Of a stretch of 19,209 nt of DNA, positions 6,801-14,025 are shown piece by piece. How positions within the stretch are numbered: the first letter of the stretch is position 1; each line of letters opens with the position of its first letter. Source of the DNA: an uncultured Collinsella sp. (GTDB taxonomy: Bacteria > Actinomycetota > Coriobacteriia > Coriobacteriales > Coriobacteriaceae); assembly GCA_900541235.1 (NCBI GenBank), contig UQIW01000027.1, positions 1 to 19,209 of the forward strand, given 5' to 3'. The notes under the pieces are model-generated. The model ran no database searches, was not told the DNA's origin, and worked only from the letters and a program-made list of their open reading frames with translations. The position numbers and the translations under genes are program-made.

Positions 6801-8042
6801 ATGGGACTCTTGAAAGCTGGATTGGGAGCTGCCGGCGGCGTCATGGCCGACCAGTGGAAGGAATTTATCTACTGCGAATCGATGCCTGCTGACGTCTTGG
6901 CCTGCAAGGGCAGCAAGCGCACCGGCGGCCGCAGCTCCAACACGCGCGGCGAGGACAACGTCATCTCCAACGGCTCGGTCATCGCCGTCAACGACGGCCA
7001 GGGCATGCTCGTGGTGCAAAACGGCAAGATCATCGAAGTCGCGCTGGAGCCCGGTGAGTTCGTCTTCGATACCGGCAGCGAGCCGAGCGTCTTTAGCGGC
7101 AACCTGGGCGATTCCATCAAGGAGACCTTCGCCAATATCGGCAGCCGCTTTACCTTTGGCGGCGACGCGGGCAAGGACCAGCGCGTCTACTTCATCAACA
7201 CCAAGGAGATCATCGGCAACAAGTACGGCACCGCCTCGCCCGTGCCCTTCCGCGTGGTCGATAACAACATTGGCCTGGACGTCGACATCTCCGTGCGCTG
7301 CAACGGCGAGTATTCGTACCGCATCACCAACCCGCTGCTGTTCTACACCAACGTATGCGGCAACGTGACCGATAGCTACACGCGCGACAAGATCGACAGC
7401 CAGCTTAAGTCCGAGCTGCTCACCGCCCTGCAGCCCGCCTTTGCCAAGATCTCGGAGATGGGCATCCGCTACAGCGCCATCCCCGGCCACACCACCGAGC
7501 TCGCCCGCGCGCTCAACGAGGTCCTCTCTGCCGACTGGCGTGACCTGCGCGGCGTCGAGATCGTAAGCTTTGGCGTCAACTCCATCGCCGCCTCGCAAGA
7601 AGACGAGCAGATGATCAAGGACCTGCAGAAAGCCGCGGTCATGCGCGATCCCACCATGGCGGCAGCCAACATCGCCAGCGCCCAGAGCGATGCGATGCGC
7701 GCGGCAGCCGCCAACCCCAACGGCGCGATGGCAGGCTTTATGGGCATGGGCATGGCAGGTGGCATGGGCGGCATGAACGCCAGCCAGCTGTTCGCCGCCG
7801 GCCAGGCACAGCAGCAGGCCGCCCCGCAGCCGGCTCCGGCTCCCGCCCCCGCACCGGCTCCCGCCGCCGCACCTGCGGCCGGCACGTGGACTTGCAGCTG
7901 CGGCGCCACCAACACCGGCAAGTTCTGCTCCGAGTGCGGCAGTCCCGCACCCGCCCCGGCACCGGCAAAGTGGTTCTGCCCCAACTGCGGCAGCGAAAAC
8001 GGCGGCAAGTTCTGCAGCAACTGCGGAACGCCCCGGCCCTAG
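6801..8042 (+). CDS. SPFH-domain protein with two C-terminal zinc ribbons (YdjI-like)
   Basis: A 413-aa protein of the family often labelled virion core protein or SPFH domain. Residues 1-20 are Gly/Ala-rich. About 30-285 form the SPFH-like region, including QGMLVVQNGKIIEVALEPGE and FINTKEIIG, typical of the family. Then come a Gly/Met-rich patch, a Pro-Ala linker (about 338-360), and two tandem zinc ribbons. The first has Cys365, 367, 376 and 379 (a CxC first pair); the second has Cys393, 396, 405 and 408. Start ATG 6801 follows AAAGGAAG. It is 48 nt after the zinc-ribbon membrane gene, so co-transcription is likely. SPFH proteins form membrane-associated oligomers, and YdjI of Bacillus helps recruit PspA. 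A similar scaffold role is inferred. A weak hairpin (8062-8083) lies between this gene and the lipoprotein gene. Confidence 0.8.
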   Translation: MGLLKAGLGAAGGVMADQWKEFIYCESMPADVLACKGSKRTGGRSSNTRGEDNVISNGSVIAVNDGQGMLVVQNGKIIEVALEPGEFVFDTGSEPSVFSGNLGDSIKETFANIGSRFTFGGDAGKDQRVYFINTKEIIGNKYGTASPVPFRVVDNNIGLDVDISVRCNGEYSYRITNPLLFYTNVCGNVTDSYTRDKIDSQLKSELLTALQPAFAKISEMGIRYSAIPGHTTELARALNEVLSADWRDLRGVEIVSFGVNSIAASQEDEQMIKDLQKAAVMRDPTMAAANIASAQSDAMRAAAANPNGAMAGFMGMGMAGGMGGMNASQLFAAGQAQQQAAPQPAPAPAPAPAPAAAPAAGTWTCSCGATNTGKFCSECGSPAPAPAPAKWFCPNCGSENGGKFCSNCGTPRP

Positions 8043-8061
8043 CCCCTCTATCTGGTAATTG

Positions 8062-8083
8062 GCGGGGGATCCGCCACCCCCGC
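8062..8083 (+). promoter_or_regulatory. Small intercistronic hairpin (possible attenuator)
   Basis: GCGGGGG (8062-8068) pairs with CCCCCGC (8077-8083) around an 8-nt loop and is followed by ATTTGCTTCT. It lies in the 80-nt gap between the SPFH gene and the lipoprotein gene. It could reduce read-through or stabilise the upstream mRNA. It is too short and T-poor to call a terminator with confidence. Confidence 0.35.
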
Positions 8084-8122
8084 ATTTGCTTCTATGGGTT
8101 TCGTTCGATGAAGGAGGACACC

Positions 8123-8965
8123 ATGAAGACAACGTTCAAAAAGTCCGTACTCGCATTTCTGACATGCGTCCTGGCGCTCGCCTTTGCCCTGACGGGCTGC
8201 AGCGGCGGCGGCAAGGACCCCAAGGCCAACTTCGTCGGCAGCTGGCAGTACTCGGGTGGAACCTTGGACGGCGAAGAGCTGACCGATGAGTACATGGACA
8301 TGCTCAAGGAGTGGGGCCTCAACTGCGTCCTGATCCTCGACGAGGACGGCACAGGCGTCCTCGATATGTTCCTTGAGGTCGCCGACCTGAAATGGGAAGC
8401 CAAGGACGCCACCACCGTAACGATCACCGCCGAAGATGAGTCGCACGACCTGAAGCTCAAGGACGACAAGCTCGTCCTTGAGGTGGAAGGCGACAAGCTT
8501 ATCTTTACGAAGTCCGACAAGGATCTGTCCGGTACGGTGAAGAAGGATCGCGAGGCGGCCGAGAAGGAAGAGGAAATCGATGAGGCCGTCGAAGACGACG
8601 ATGTCCAGAGTGCCGAAATCTCCCCCGCCGTCACCGTCGCCGATGACGACCTGTGCACCATCACCATCACCGAGAAGTTCAAGGACGACTGGGGCGACAT
8701 CGGCTTTGTCGTCAACATCACCAACAAGAGCGACAAGGACCTGACCTTCTACGCTCCTTCCGGCAAGACCAACGTCAACGGCACCATGAAGGAACCCTGG
8801 TTCTCGGCTCACCTGATGCCCGGCACCAATGCCACCGAGGAATTCACATTCTCGAGCGGCGAGCTTGACAGCCTTGACGACCTCGTCAATACGACCATCG
8901 GCATCGACGCCTACCTGACCGATTCCTACGAGGACGTCGCCTCTTACAGCGCAACCATCGCGTAA
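8123..8965 (+). CDS. Secreted lipoprotein, unknown function
   Basis: A 280-aa protein with a lipoprotein signal peptide: basic MKTTFKK start, hydrophobic core, and lipobox LTGC with Cys26 as the lipidated residue, followed by a Ser-Gly linker. It should be anchored on the outer face of the cytoplasmic membrane. Residues about 35-130 (FVGSWQYSGGTL..., then alternating strands) look like a small lipocalin-type beta barrel found in many Gram-positive lipoproteins. A very acidic linker (about 140-165) leads to an Ig-like beta domain (about 170-275). The start at 8123 is preferred over an in-frame ATG at 8108 because AAGGAGG (8111-8117) sits 5 nt upstream of it. As the last gene of the cluster, it may be an extracytoplasmic partner of the SPFH/zinc-ribbon proteins; that link rests only on position. 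Confidence 0.8.
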   Translation: MKTTFKKSVLAFLTCVLALAFALTGCSGGGKDPKANFVGSWQYSGGTLDGEELTDEYMDMLKEWGLNCVLILDEDGTGVLDMFLEVADLKWEAKDATTVTITAEDESHDLKLKDDKLVLEVEGDKLIFTKSDKDLSGTVKKDREAAEKEEEIDEAVEDDDVQSAEISPAVTVADDDLCTITITEKFKDDWGDIGFVVNITNKSDKDLTFYAPSGKTNVNGTMKEPWFSAHLMPGTNATEEFTFSSGELDSLDDLVNTTIGIDAYLTDSYEDVASYSATIA

Positions 8966-9013
8966 CGGCAGACACCGACAGCCGCGGATTGGCGGACACA
9001 TCCGCGCACACCA

Positions 9014-9055
9014 GGCGGGGCCGCAGGAGTTGATCCTGCGGCCCCGCCGCTTTAT
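9014..9055. terminator. Terminator hairpin between convergent operons
   Basis: Arms 9014-9028 and 9034-9048 form a perfect 15-bp GC-rich stem with a 5-nt loop, followed on the plus strand by GCTTTAT. It lies between the lipoprotein gene (plus) and the response regulator gene (minus). It most likely ends the plus-strand operon and could serve both directions. Confidence 0.75.
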
Positions 9056-9073
9056 GCCGATGCGTAACGAGCG

Positions 9074-9694
9074 CTAGCGCTCCATGTTGGGAACGATGCT
9101 GCCCTCCGTTACTGCGCGCACGGCCAAGCGCATGATGTTGTCGTAGCCGGTCTTGTTGAGAATCTCCGAGATGCGGCGTTTGATGGTGCCCTCGCTCATA
9201 AACAGCTCGGCCGCGATCTCGCGACGACTTTTGCCCTCGCAGGCAAGGCGCAAAATCGACAGCTCAACATCGTCGAGGGCCGCCGTGCCCGAGAAGATGC
9301 TCTCGGGCGGCTTGGGAAACGTGCAGTAACCCGCCAGCGTGGAGCGCATCACGGCGAAAAGCTCGTCGATACCGACGTTCTTGTACACAAAGCTATCGAC
9401 GCCCGCCTCGCGCGCCTGATCGACAAAGGTGATCTCGGGCATGCCTGTCATGATGATGACGCGGCACTCGGGCAGTTGTTCTTTGATGCGCGCCGCCGCC
9501 ACGATACCGTTGGAATCATGCTCGGTGCATACGTCCATCAGTATCATGTCCGGGCGCTCCTTGAGCGCGACACCCAAGGCCTCGGAAGCATCGGCAATGG
9601 CGGAAACAACGGTCATATCGGGCTGGTCGCCAACGGAGCGCGCCAGGCTCTCGCGCAGGATGGCCTGGTCTTCGACTATAAGGACGCGGATCAT
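9074..9694 (-). CDS. NarL/LuxR-family response regulator
   Basis: A 206-aa two-component response regulator acting as a cytoplasmic DNA-binding transcription factor. The receiver domain (about 1-120) has the acidic pair Glu8-Asp9, phospho-acceptor Asp54 (LMDV), the Thr in IIMTG and the Lys in FVYKN. The C-terminal LuxR-type HTH (about 140-200) reads ELSILRLACEGKSRREIAAE and then SEGTIKRRISEIL. Start ATG at 9694 overlaps the stop of the upstream kinase gene (ATGA), with AAAGGAGA as ribosome site inside the kinase gene, so translation is coupled. Its partner is the kinase directly upstream. Target genes cannot be deduced. The assignment is secure. Confidence 0.95.
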   Translation of the reverse strand: MIRVLIVEDQAILRESLARSVGDQPDMTVVSAIADASEALGVALKERPDMILMDVCTEHDSNGIVAAARIKEQLPECRVIIMTGMPEITFVDQAREAGVDSFVYKNVGIDELFAVMRSTLAGYCTFPKPPESIFSGTAALDDVELSILRLACEGKSRREIAAELFMSEGTIKRRISEILNKTGYDNIMRLAVRAVTEGSIVPNMER

Positions 9695-11190
9695 GAACTT
9701 CTCCTTTGGACCGTGGCGTTGGAGGCGAGCGGGATGGACACCGTAAGCGTGAAGGGCGGGGCGGTGTGGACTTCCAGGCTGCCGTCCAGATTCTGTGCGA
9801 CATGCCTCATACCTGGGATACCCGTTCCCTCGCGATACGATACGGGTGCAGGCGCGCCGTCGTTAGAAACGGCCATCCGCGCAACAGCGCCGTCTTCTGT
9901 CCCCTCCTGCCACAGGCGCACATGGACCTGATGGGCCTGTGCATGCTTGGTGGCATTAGTCGAGGCTTCGCGGATAATCTGCAAAAATGCTGCGGCGACA
10001 CGCGCGTCGTTTGGCAGCTCGCCCTCCACATCGATCTGCACGCTCACCAGGCCAAAGGCATGGACGATATCGCCCAATTGCTCTGCCGGTTCGGTGTCGC
10101 CCCCGCTGCGCAGATCGGCAGCGATTGAGCGCAGCAGCGGGTCGATCTGCTCGAGTGACTCGTCATCCAGGCGCCCTTCCTCCAGATAACGATGGAGAAT
10201 GGACAGGCGCTGCCCGATCACGTCGTGCACGCGAGCGCGCATACGCAGATAGGCCGCATTGTCAGCAACTTTTTTGACTTCTTCGATCTGGGCTTGGAGC
10301 TCTTGGCCCGCAAGCTCAAGCAGGTGGTTGGCTTGCGCCAGGCGATCATGAGCATGCGCATACTCTGTTACATCCAGGCCGATAATGCGCTCGAAGAGGC
10401 GGCCCGAAACCATAACGTCATCGTGCACAAACAAGCGAATCTCGGCGGGAGAAACCTCGACCACCGCCCGCGCCTCACCAAAGCGGTCCAGATTAATCCG
10501 CACGCGGTTCTGGCTGCTTTCGGGCATTTGCATGCTGAGTTTGCGCAGGTCGTTCCATGTACCGCTCATATCGCCTAGGTCGGTGGGCATATGAAGCTCC
10601 ACCAGGTTTTTTCGCATGCAGCGGTTCATGAGCAGCGGACGGCCCCTCGGGTCCAGATACAGGATGCCCACGGGAATCACGTTGATGGTTTCGATCGTCG
10701 AGAACGCGGTGATATCCTCCTGGCGGTTGCGGACATCCATCAAGAGCGCCGCAATGGAGCGGAACAGGAAAAACGCTCCCTCTGCGATAAGGACCGTGGC
10801 CCACGCCGAGCCCATGGCAAGCACCACCGGCGGTGTCACGGCGGCAACGAGCAGCAGCTCGACCAGCATGACGGGGCGACGATAGTGCACCATAAGTACC
10901 ACGCCATAGGCAAAAATCGCGGCATTGAGCCACAACGCTCCGCCCATTGCCCTGGCGCAAACGTCAAGCGGCGCCACCAAATACGAGCCAGACGACGCGA
11001 ATAAGATGAGCGCCGAAATCATCAGGTGAAGCACAAGGCTCGCCTCGTAGGCGCAAATCACCTTACGGTTATAGGACGAGCGGCGCGATGCGATGAGCGG
11101 GACGTGGATCGTCTGCAGGCACGCAGCCAGGGCAAAGACAACATCGAGCGCAACAATTTGGGGAAGAATGAGCGAAATCTGCATCGTCAC
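9691..11190 (-). CDS. NarL-type sensor histidine kinase
   Basis: A 499-aa membrane histidine kinase. About five or six hydrophobic segments (about 8-30, 48-70, 84-102, 107-150) form the N-terminal sensor. A PAS-like segment follows (about 165-275, NVIPVGILYLDPRGRPLLMN), then a helical linker (about 280-315). The HisKA_3-type dimerisation helix has the phospho-acceptor His322 in RVHDVIGQRLSILHRYL. The ATP-binding domain keeps its N box (IIREASTNATKHA, 405-417) and G box (GTGIPGM, 455-461), so it should be active. The GTG start at 11190 is chosen because GAGGG lies 7 nt upstream and it overlaps the preceding stop (GTGA); an ATG two codons later is the alternative. It is the middle gene of a coupled three-gene operon and likely phosphorylates the adjacent response regulator. 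Confidence 0.92.
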   Translation of the reverse strand: MTMQISLILPQIVALDVVFALAACLQTIHVPLIASRRSSYNRKVICAYEASLVLHLMISALILFASSGSYLVAPLDVCARAMGGALWLNAAIFAYGVVLMVHYRRPVMLVELLLVAAVTPPVVLAMGSAWATVLIAEGAFFLFRSIAALLMDVRNRQEDITAFSTIETINVIPVGILYLDPRGRPLLMNRCMRKNLVELHMPTDLGDMSGTWNDLRKLSMQMPESSQNRVRINLDRFGEARAVVEVSPAEIRLFVHDDVMVSGRLFERIIGLDVTEYAHAHDRLAQANHLLELAGQELQAQIEEVKKVADNAAYLRMRARVHDVIGQRLSILHRYLEEGRLDDESLEQIDPLLRSIAADLRSGGDTEPAEQLGDIVHAFGLVSVQIDVEGELPNDARVAAAFLQIIREASTNATKHAQAHQVHVRLWQEGTEDGAVARMAVSNDGAPAPVSYREGTGIPGMRHVAQNLDGSLEVHTAPPFTLTVSIPLASNATVQRRSS

Positions 11191-12983
11191 TCACCCGCCC
11201 TCGGCATCAAGACGATCATGCGCAGCTGGCCGGGCTCGCCCTCAAAGCGGTATGCCACGTTGCGCCCTTGCAGAGCGCTTTCGAGCTCTTGCGCAGCGGG
11301 CGTCTGCGAAAGATCTTCATCATCGTTGGAAAAAAGCGTGGCGCGCAGCTCGACACTGCATCGGTCATGGTCGCCCAAGTGATACATAAGCGCCGGATGG
11401 TCGGTGGTGTAGGCAAAAAACGCAAAGTCATACACGCAGTCGTACAGGGCGCTTACCGTACTGGCGTGCAACGGGCGCCGTATGGCGATAATCGAGGCGC
11501 AATCGATATCGATGGTGCGCAGGTCACTTGCGAGCTCGTTGGCAATGAGCTGAATGCGGTCGCGATCAAAACCGCTCTCCCCGTGCTGTGCCAACGTGAG
11601 CGACCCCTTGCGTTTGCAATAGGCGACGAGCATCTTGGCGCGCTGCAGCATGCGGTAACGCTCGTGCGAAGACGCTTCATCGGTCAACGGCGGCAGCGAG
11701 CTCAGCAGGTCGTACATCCCTTCGAGCGCGCGGGCAAGCGCTTGGTCCACGTCTTGGACCAGCAAGGTCTCGGCTTCTTGATCTGCCAAATGCGTCTTAA
11801 GGTCGTAGTCGGCGGCGAGCAGCTCGTTTTGACGCTGCAGCTCCATGCGACGATGTGCCAGTTCACGGTTAAGCTCGTTGAGCTCCGACACGTCTTGGGC
11901 AAGCAGCGCCGATCCGCCCAGCAGCGGAAAGGCACGATGCATTACATCGGGATCGGACGCCACGGTAAAGGCGTGGGCATGGCCGTGCTCCTGGGCCCGC
12001 AACTCCTCACGCACGCCTACCGGCATTGGCTTTGACACTGGCGTGGCATAGACTTCCTGCAGGTCGCGCGTTAGAACTTTGAGGTCAAGCGGCAAGGTGT
12101 CGAAAATGCCGGCGATGTCGTGATATGACGGAACGACACCGCAATCGAGACAGATTTCCATCGCCACCACGCACAAGACGCAATAGACGAGCGAGAAGTT
12201 GAGCCTCCATGCCCAGGGCACGCGCAACGCATATGAGATGGCAAAGAACGCGCCGCCCAGCAGCAGGAGCGCCGCCGTGCCCGAGAAACGTTGGATGCGA
12301 AAGGACGAGGACCGGCCCACCAGGATAAAAAAGGCCACAAAGTTAAAGGCCGTCCACACGAGGACGGCGAAATAACCCCAGCCGTACGTGTAATCGTTGC
12401 TCCAGGTGTCGCTTGTACGGTCAAAGTGGAAGACCTGCTGGTGAAAATCGTTGGTGAGCACAAATCCGATAAGCAGGATAGCCATAATCCACAGCGCAGC
12501 GCAGCGGCGACCCAGGCGGTGTTGCTCCAGGCCCGCAAGGCGCAGACCACACAACTGGTAGAGCAGCGGAATGAGCGTCATGGGCACGTAGTACAGGTAC
12601 CACAGCACGGTGGCATAGAACGGCGTGAACGACTTGTACTTGAGAATGACTTCGATCATCCACAGGGCGCAGATGGTGGCGATGGCAACAAGACGGCGGC
12701 GCAACACATAGTCCAAACAGCGCAGATAGACCGATACGCCCCAAATTGAAAATACAATTGCAGCGACAAGCAGCGGGAGAGAGCTCGAATGGACGAGCGC
12801 ACCCACGACCTCTTCGGACACCTCGCTATAGGCGGGCACGGCGTTAGAAAGTTTGGGGTCGAAGGCGAACAGCGCCGGCAAGACTGCCAAAAGCATGAGG
12901 AACAGCGCAGTGATGACACCGGCGATAGCGAAGACGCGGTGACGGTACACCTGATGTGTTATGCCAACAAGGAATCGCGGCAT
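11187..12983 (-). CDS. 7TM sensor protein with degenerate kinase-like C terminus
   Basis: A membrane protein of 598 aa if it starts at 12983. Seven to eight hydrophobic helices lie in about 15-285. The part around LTNDFHQQVF and the segment GVVPSYHDIAGIFDTL resemble the 7TM sensor region of Gram-positive histidine kinases. A coiled coil follows (about 360-400), then a C-terminal region (about 410-598) whose spacing resembles a dimerisation plus ATPase module. I find no phospho-acceptor His motif, no N-box Asn and no GxGxG loop, so it is probably not an active kinase. Its stop overlaps the kinase start by 4 nt (GTGA), implying coupled translation. The start is uncertain: ATG 12983 has only a weak ribosome site, and ATG 13067 would add 28 residues and lies just after a possible -10 (TACACT), as in a leaderless mRNA. 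Confidence 0.75.
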   Translation of the reverse strand: MPRFLVGITHQVYRHRVFAIAGVITALFLMLLAVLPALFAFDPKLSNAVPAYSEVSEEVVGALVHSSSLPLLVAAIVFSIWGVSVYLRCLDYVLRRRLVAIATICALWMIEVILKYKSFTPFYATVLWYLYYVPMTLIPLLYQLCGLRLAGLEQHRLGRRCAALWIMAILLIGFVLTNDFHQQVFHFDRTSDTWSNDYTYGWGYFAVLVWTAFNFVAFFILVGRSSSFRIQRFSGTAALLLLGGAFFAISYALRVPWAWRLNFSLVYCVLCVVAMEICLDCGVVPSYHDIAGIFDTLPLDLKVLTRDLQEVYATPVSKPMPVGVREELRAQEHGHAHAFTVASDPDVMHRAFPLLGGSALLAQDVSELNELNRELAHRRMELQRQNELLAADYDLKTHLADQEAETLLVQDVDQALARALEGMYDLLSSLPPLTDEASSHERYRMLQRAKMLVAYCKRKGSLTLAQHGESGFDRDRIQLIANELASDLRTIDIDCASIIAIRRPLHASTVSALYDCVYDFAFFAYTTDHPALMYHLGDHDRCSVELRATLFSNDDEDLSQTPAAQELESALQGRNVAYRFEGEPGQLRMIVLMPRAGE

Positions 12984-13066
12984 GGCGAAGAGCCTGCCGC
13001 CCCTGGGATCCGCCACGGGTGCGGATCGAGCGGCCGCGTGGCCAATATGTCGTGCGCGGGTACCCA

Positions 13067-13082
13067 TAGTGCTTTTAGTGTA
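13067..13082 (-). promoter_or_regulatory. Possible -10 element of the signalling operon
   Basis: TACACT (minus strand, 13082-13077) matches 4 of 6 bases of the -10 consensus and lies about 10 nt before an ATG at 13067. No good -35 is found 16-18 nt upstream. If used, transcripts would be almost leaderless for that ATG, or have a roughly 90-nt leader for the ATG at 12983. Confidence 0.3.
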
Positions 13083-13184
13083 CCGACAGGCAGACTCAAA
13101 AAGCGGGCCACATGTCCCAAAATCCGCAGACGGCAAGGCGCCCGGCAGCCTCCCCCGTCTGGCACTTCCCGATATCCGCCCGCC

Positions 13185-13227
13185 CCAAACCACCGCAAAG
13201 GGGACAGACACCTTTGTGGTGGTTTGG
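13185..13227. repeat. Dispersed hairpin repeat, copy B (17-bp stem)
   Basis: Arms 13185-13201 and 13211-13227 pair over 17 nt with a single wobble around a 9-nt loop. Its core is the reverse complement of the hairpin at 1225-1251, including the loop, with about two differences. It starts 10 nt after the stop of the DUF4867-like gene (minus strand). No T-run follows. It may still end that transcript. Confidence 0.65.
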
Positions 13228-13236
13228 GACGATGCG

Positions 13237-13881
13237 CTAGTCCACGGTGATGTCGATATTTTTGCCGATGAGACCTACGTAGCCGCCCTCGGCTGCCTTG
13301 GGGCTGTCAGCATGGCAGAGAACCCACTTGTCGGCCTTCCAGTAGCAGTAGCTGTCGCCGGCAGCAGGCATATCGGCCGCAGCCTCGGGGCGCGGGCCGT
13401 TGGTGCCGGCGGGCAGCGCCACCATCACCTGGAAGCCCCCATCGTCGACCATGCACGGCGTGTAGTGAAGCGTGGTGTTGAAAACCTCAACAAGCGTACC
13501 GGCCGGTACACGGAACGCCTTGACGCACGCGGTGTCGAGCTTGCCGTCCTCGATCTCCCAGCGATGCGCCACGAGCAGGATAAAATCGCGTGCACCCAGG
13601 TTGAACTCGCTGGCGCGGTGATACTCCAGGCAGTTGAGCTGCGTGTTGTGGCCGTTGCACCAGCCGAGCTGGAAGGGACGGCCGCCAAACATGAGAAAGC
13701 CAAGCTTGTCGGCATCCTTGACGTCCTCGAGCTCCGGCGCGCTTGCTACGTACTTGCTGCCCTCGGGAATGGGCGTGGCAGAGAGCGCCTCGAGCACGGG
13801 CGACGTGAGCTCGGACGAAACGTTATCCCAAACGTTGCCATAGGATTTGAACTCGGGATCGTTGACAGAGTAGATATGCAT
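13237..13881 (-). CDS. DUF4867-like protein
   Basis: A 214-aa soluble protein that I match, by overall pattern, to the DUF4867 family of cupin-like proteins of unknown function. Visible features are PFQLGWCNGHNTQLNCLEYHRASEFN (about 90-115 in pieces), FRVPAGTLVEVFNTTLHYTPC (about 140-160) and several His/Cys/Glu residues that could bind a metal or sugar. The many strand-forming segments fit a cupin barrel. The start ATG at 13881 is chosen because CAGGAG lies 5 nt upstream; a GTG two codons earlier overlaps that ribosome site. It is transcribed alone: a terminator separates it from luxS upstream. An inverted repeat (13891-13916) over its 5' region suggests regulation by a dimeric repressor. 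Biochemical function is unknown. Confidence 0.7.
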   Translation of the reverse strand: MHIYSVNDPEFKSYGNVWDNVSSELTSPVLEALSATPIPEGSKYVASAPELEDVKDADKLGFLMFGGRPFQLGWCNGHNTQLNCLEYHRASEFNLGARDFILLVAHRWEIEDGKLDTACVKAFRVPAGTLVEVFNTTLHYTPCMVDDGGFQVMVALPAGTNGPRPEAAADMPAAGDSYCYWKADKWVLCHADSPKAAEGGYVGLIGKNIDITVD

Positions 13882-13890
13882 GTTCACTCC

Positions 13891-13916
13891 TGTTCGTAAA
13901 TGTGACTATACGAACA
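13891..13916. promoter_or_regulatory. Candidate operator TGTTCGTA-N10-TACGAACA
   Basis: Two perfectly inverted 8-nt half-sites (13891-13898 and 13909-13916) are separated by 10 nt, just upstream of the DUF4867-like gene's ribosome site. They overlap a possible minus-strand -10, TATAGT (13910-13905). A further GAACA at 13922-13926 repeats the second half-site one helical turn away. The arrangement fits a dimeric repressor site, but the regulator is not identified. Confidence 0.45.
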
Positions 13917-13965
13917 TTCTAGAACAAACATGAGCGATTTTGAACGCTCGCCCCGACCAATCAAC

Positions 13966-13996
13966 AAAAAGGCGCCCCCGCATAAGCGAAGGCGCC
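13966..13996 (-). terminator. luxS: Intrinsic terminator of luxS
   Basis: On the minus strand GGCGCCTTCGC (13996-13986) pairs with GCGGGGGCGCC (13981-13971) over 11 bp (two wobbles) around TTAT, followed directly by TTTTTG. It lies 30 nt after the luxS stop and separates luxS from the DUF4867-like gene. Confidence 0.8.
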
Positions 13997-14025
13997 CAAT
14001 GCGCGCGTTTTGGGCGATAAAGCCC

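Noticed and set aside
6612..8132. 506-codon open frame antisense to the zinc-ribbon and SPFH genes
   Set aside because: It covers parts of two well-supported genes and translates to Gly/Ala/Val/His-rich sequence typical of antisense shadows.
13082..13211. N-terminal extension of the 7TM sensor gene to a GTG at 13211
   Set aside because: It would run through the hairpin repeat at 13185-13227, has no ribosome site, and adds low-pattern sequence before the first membrane helix.
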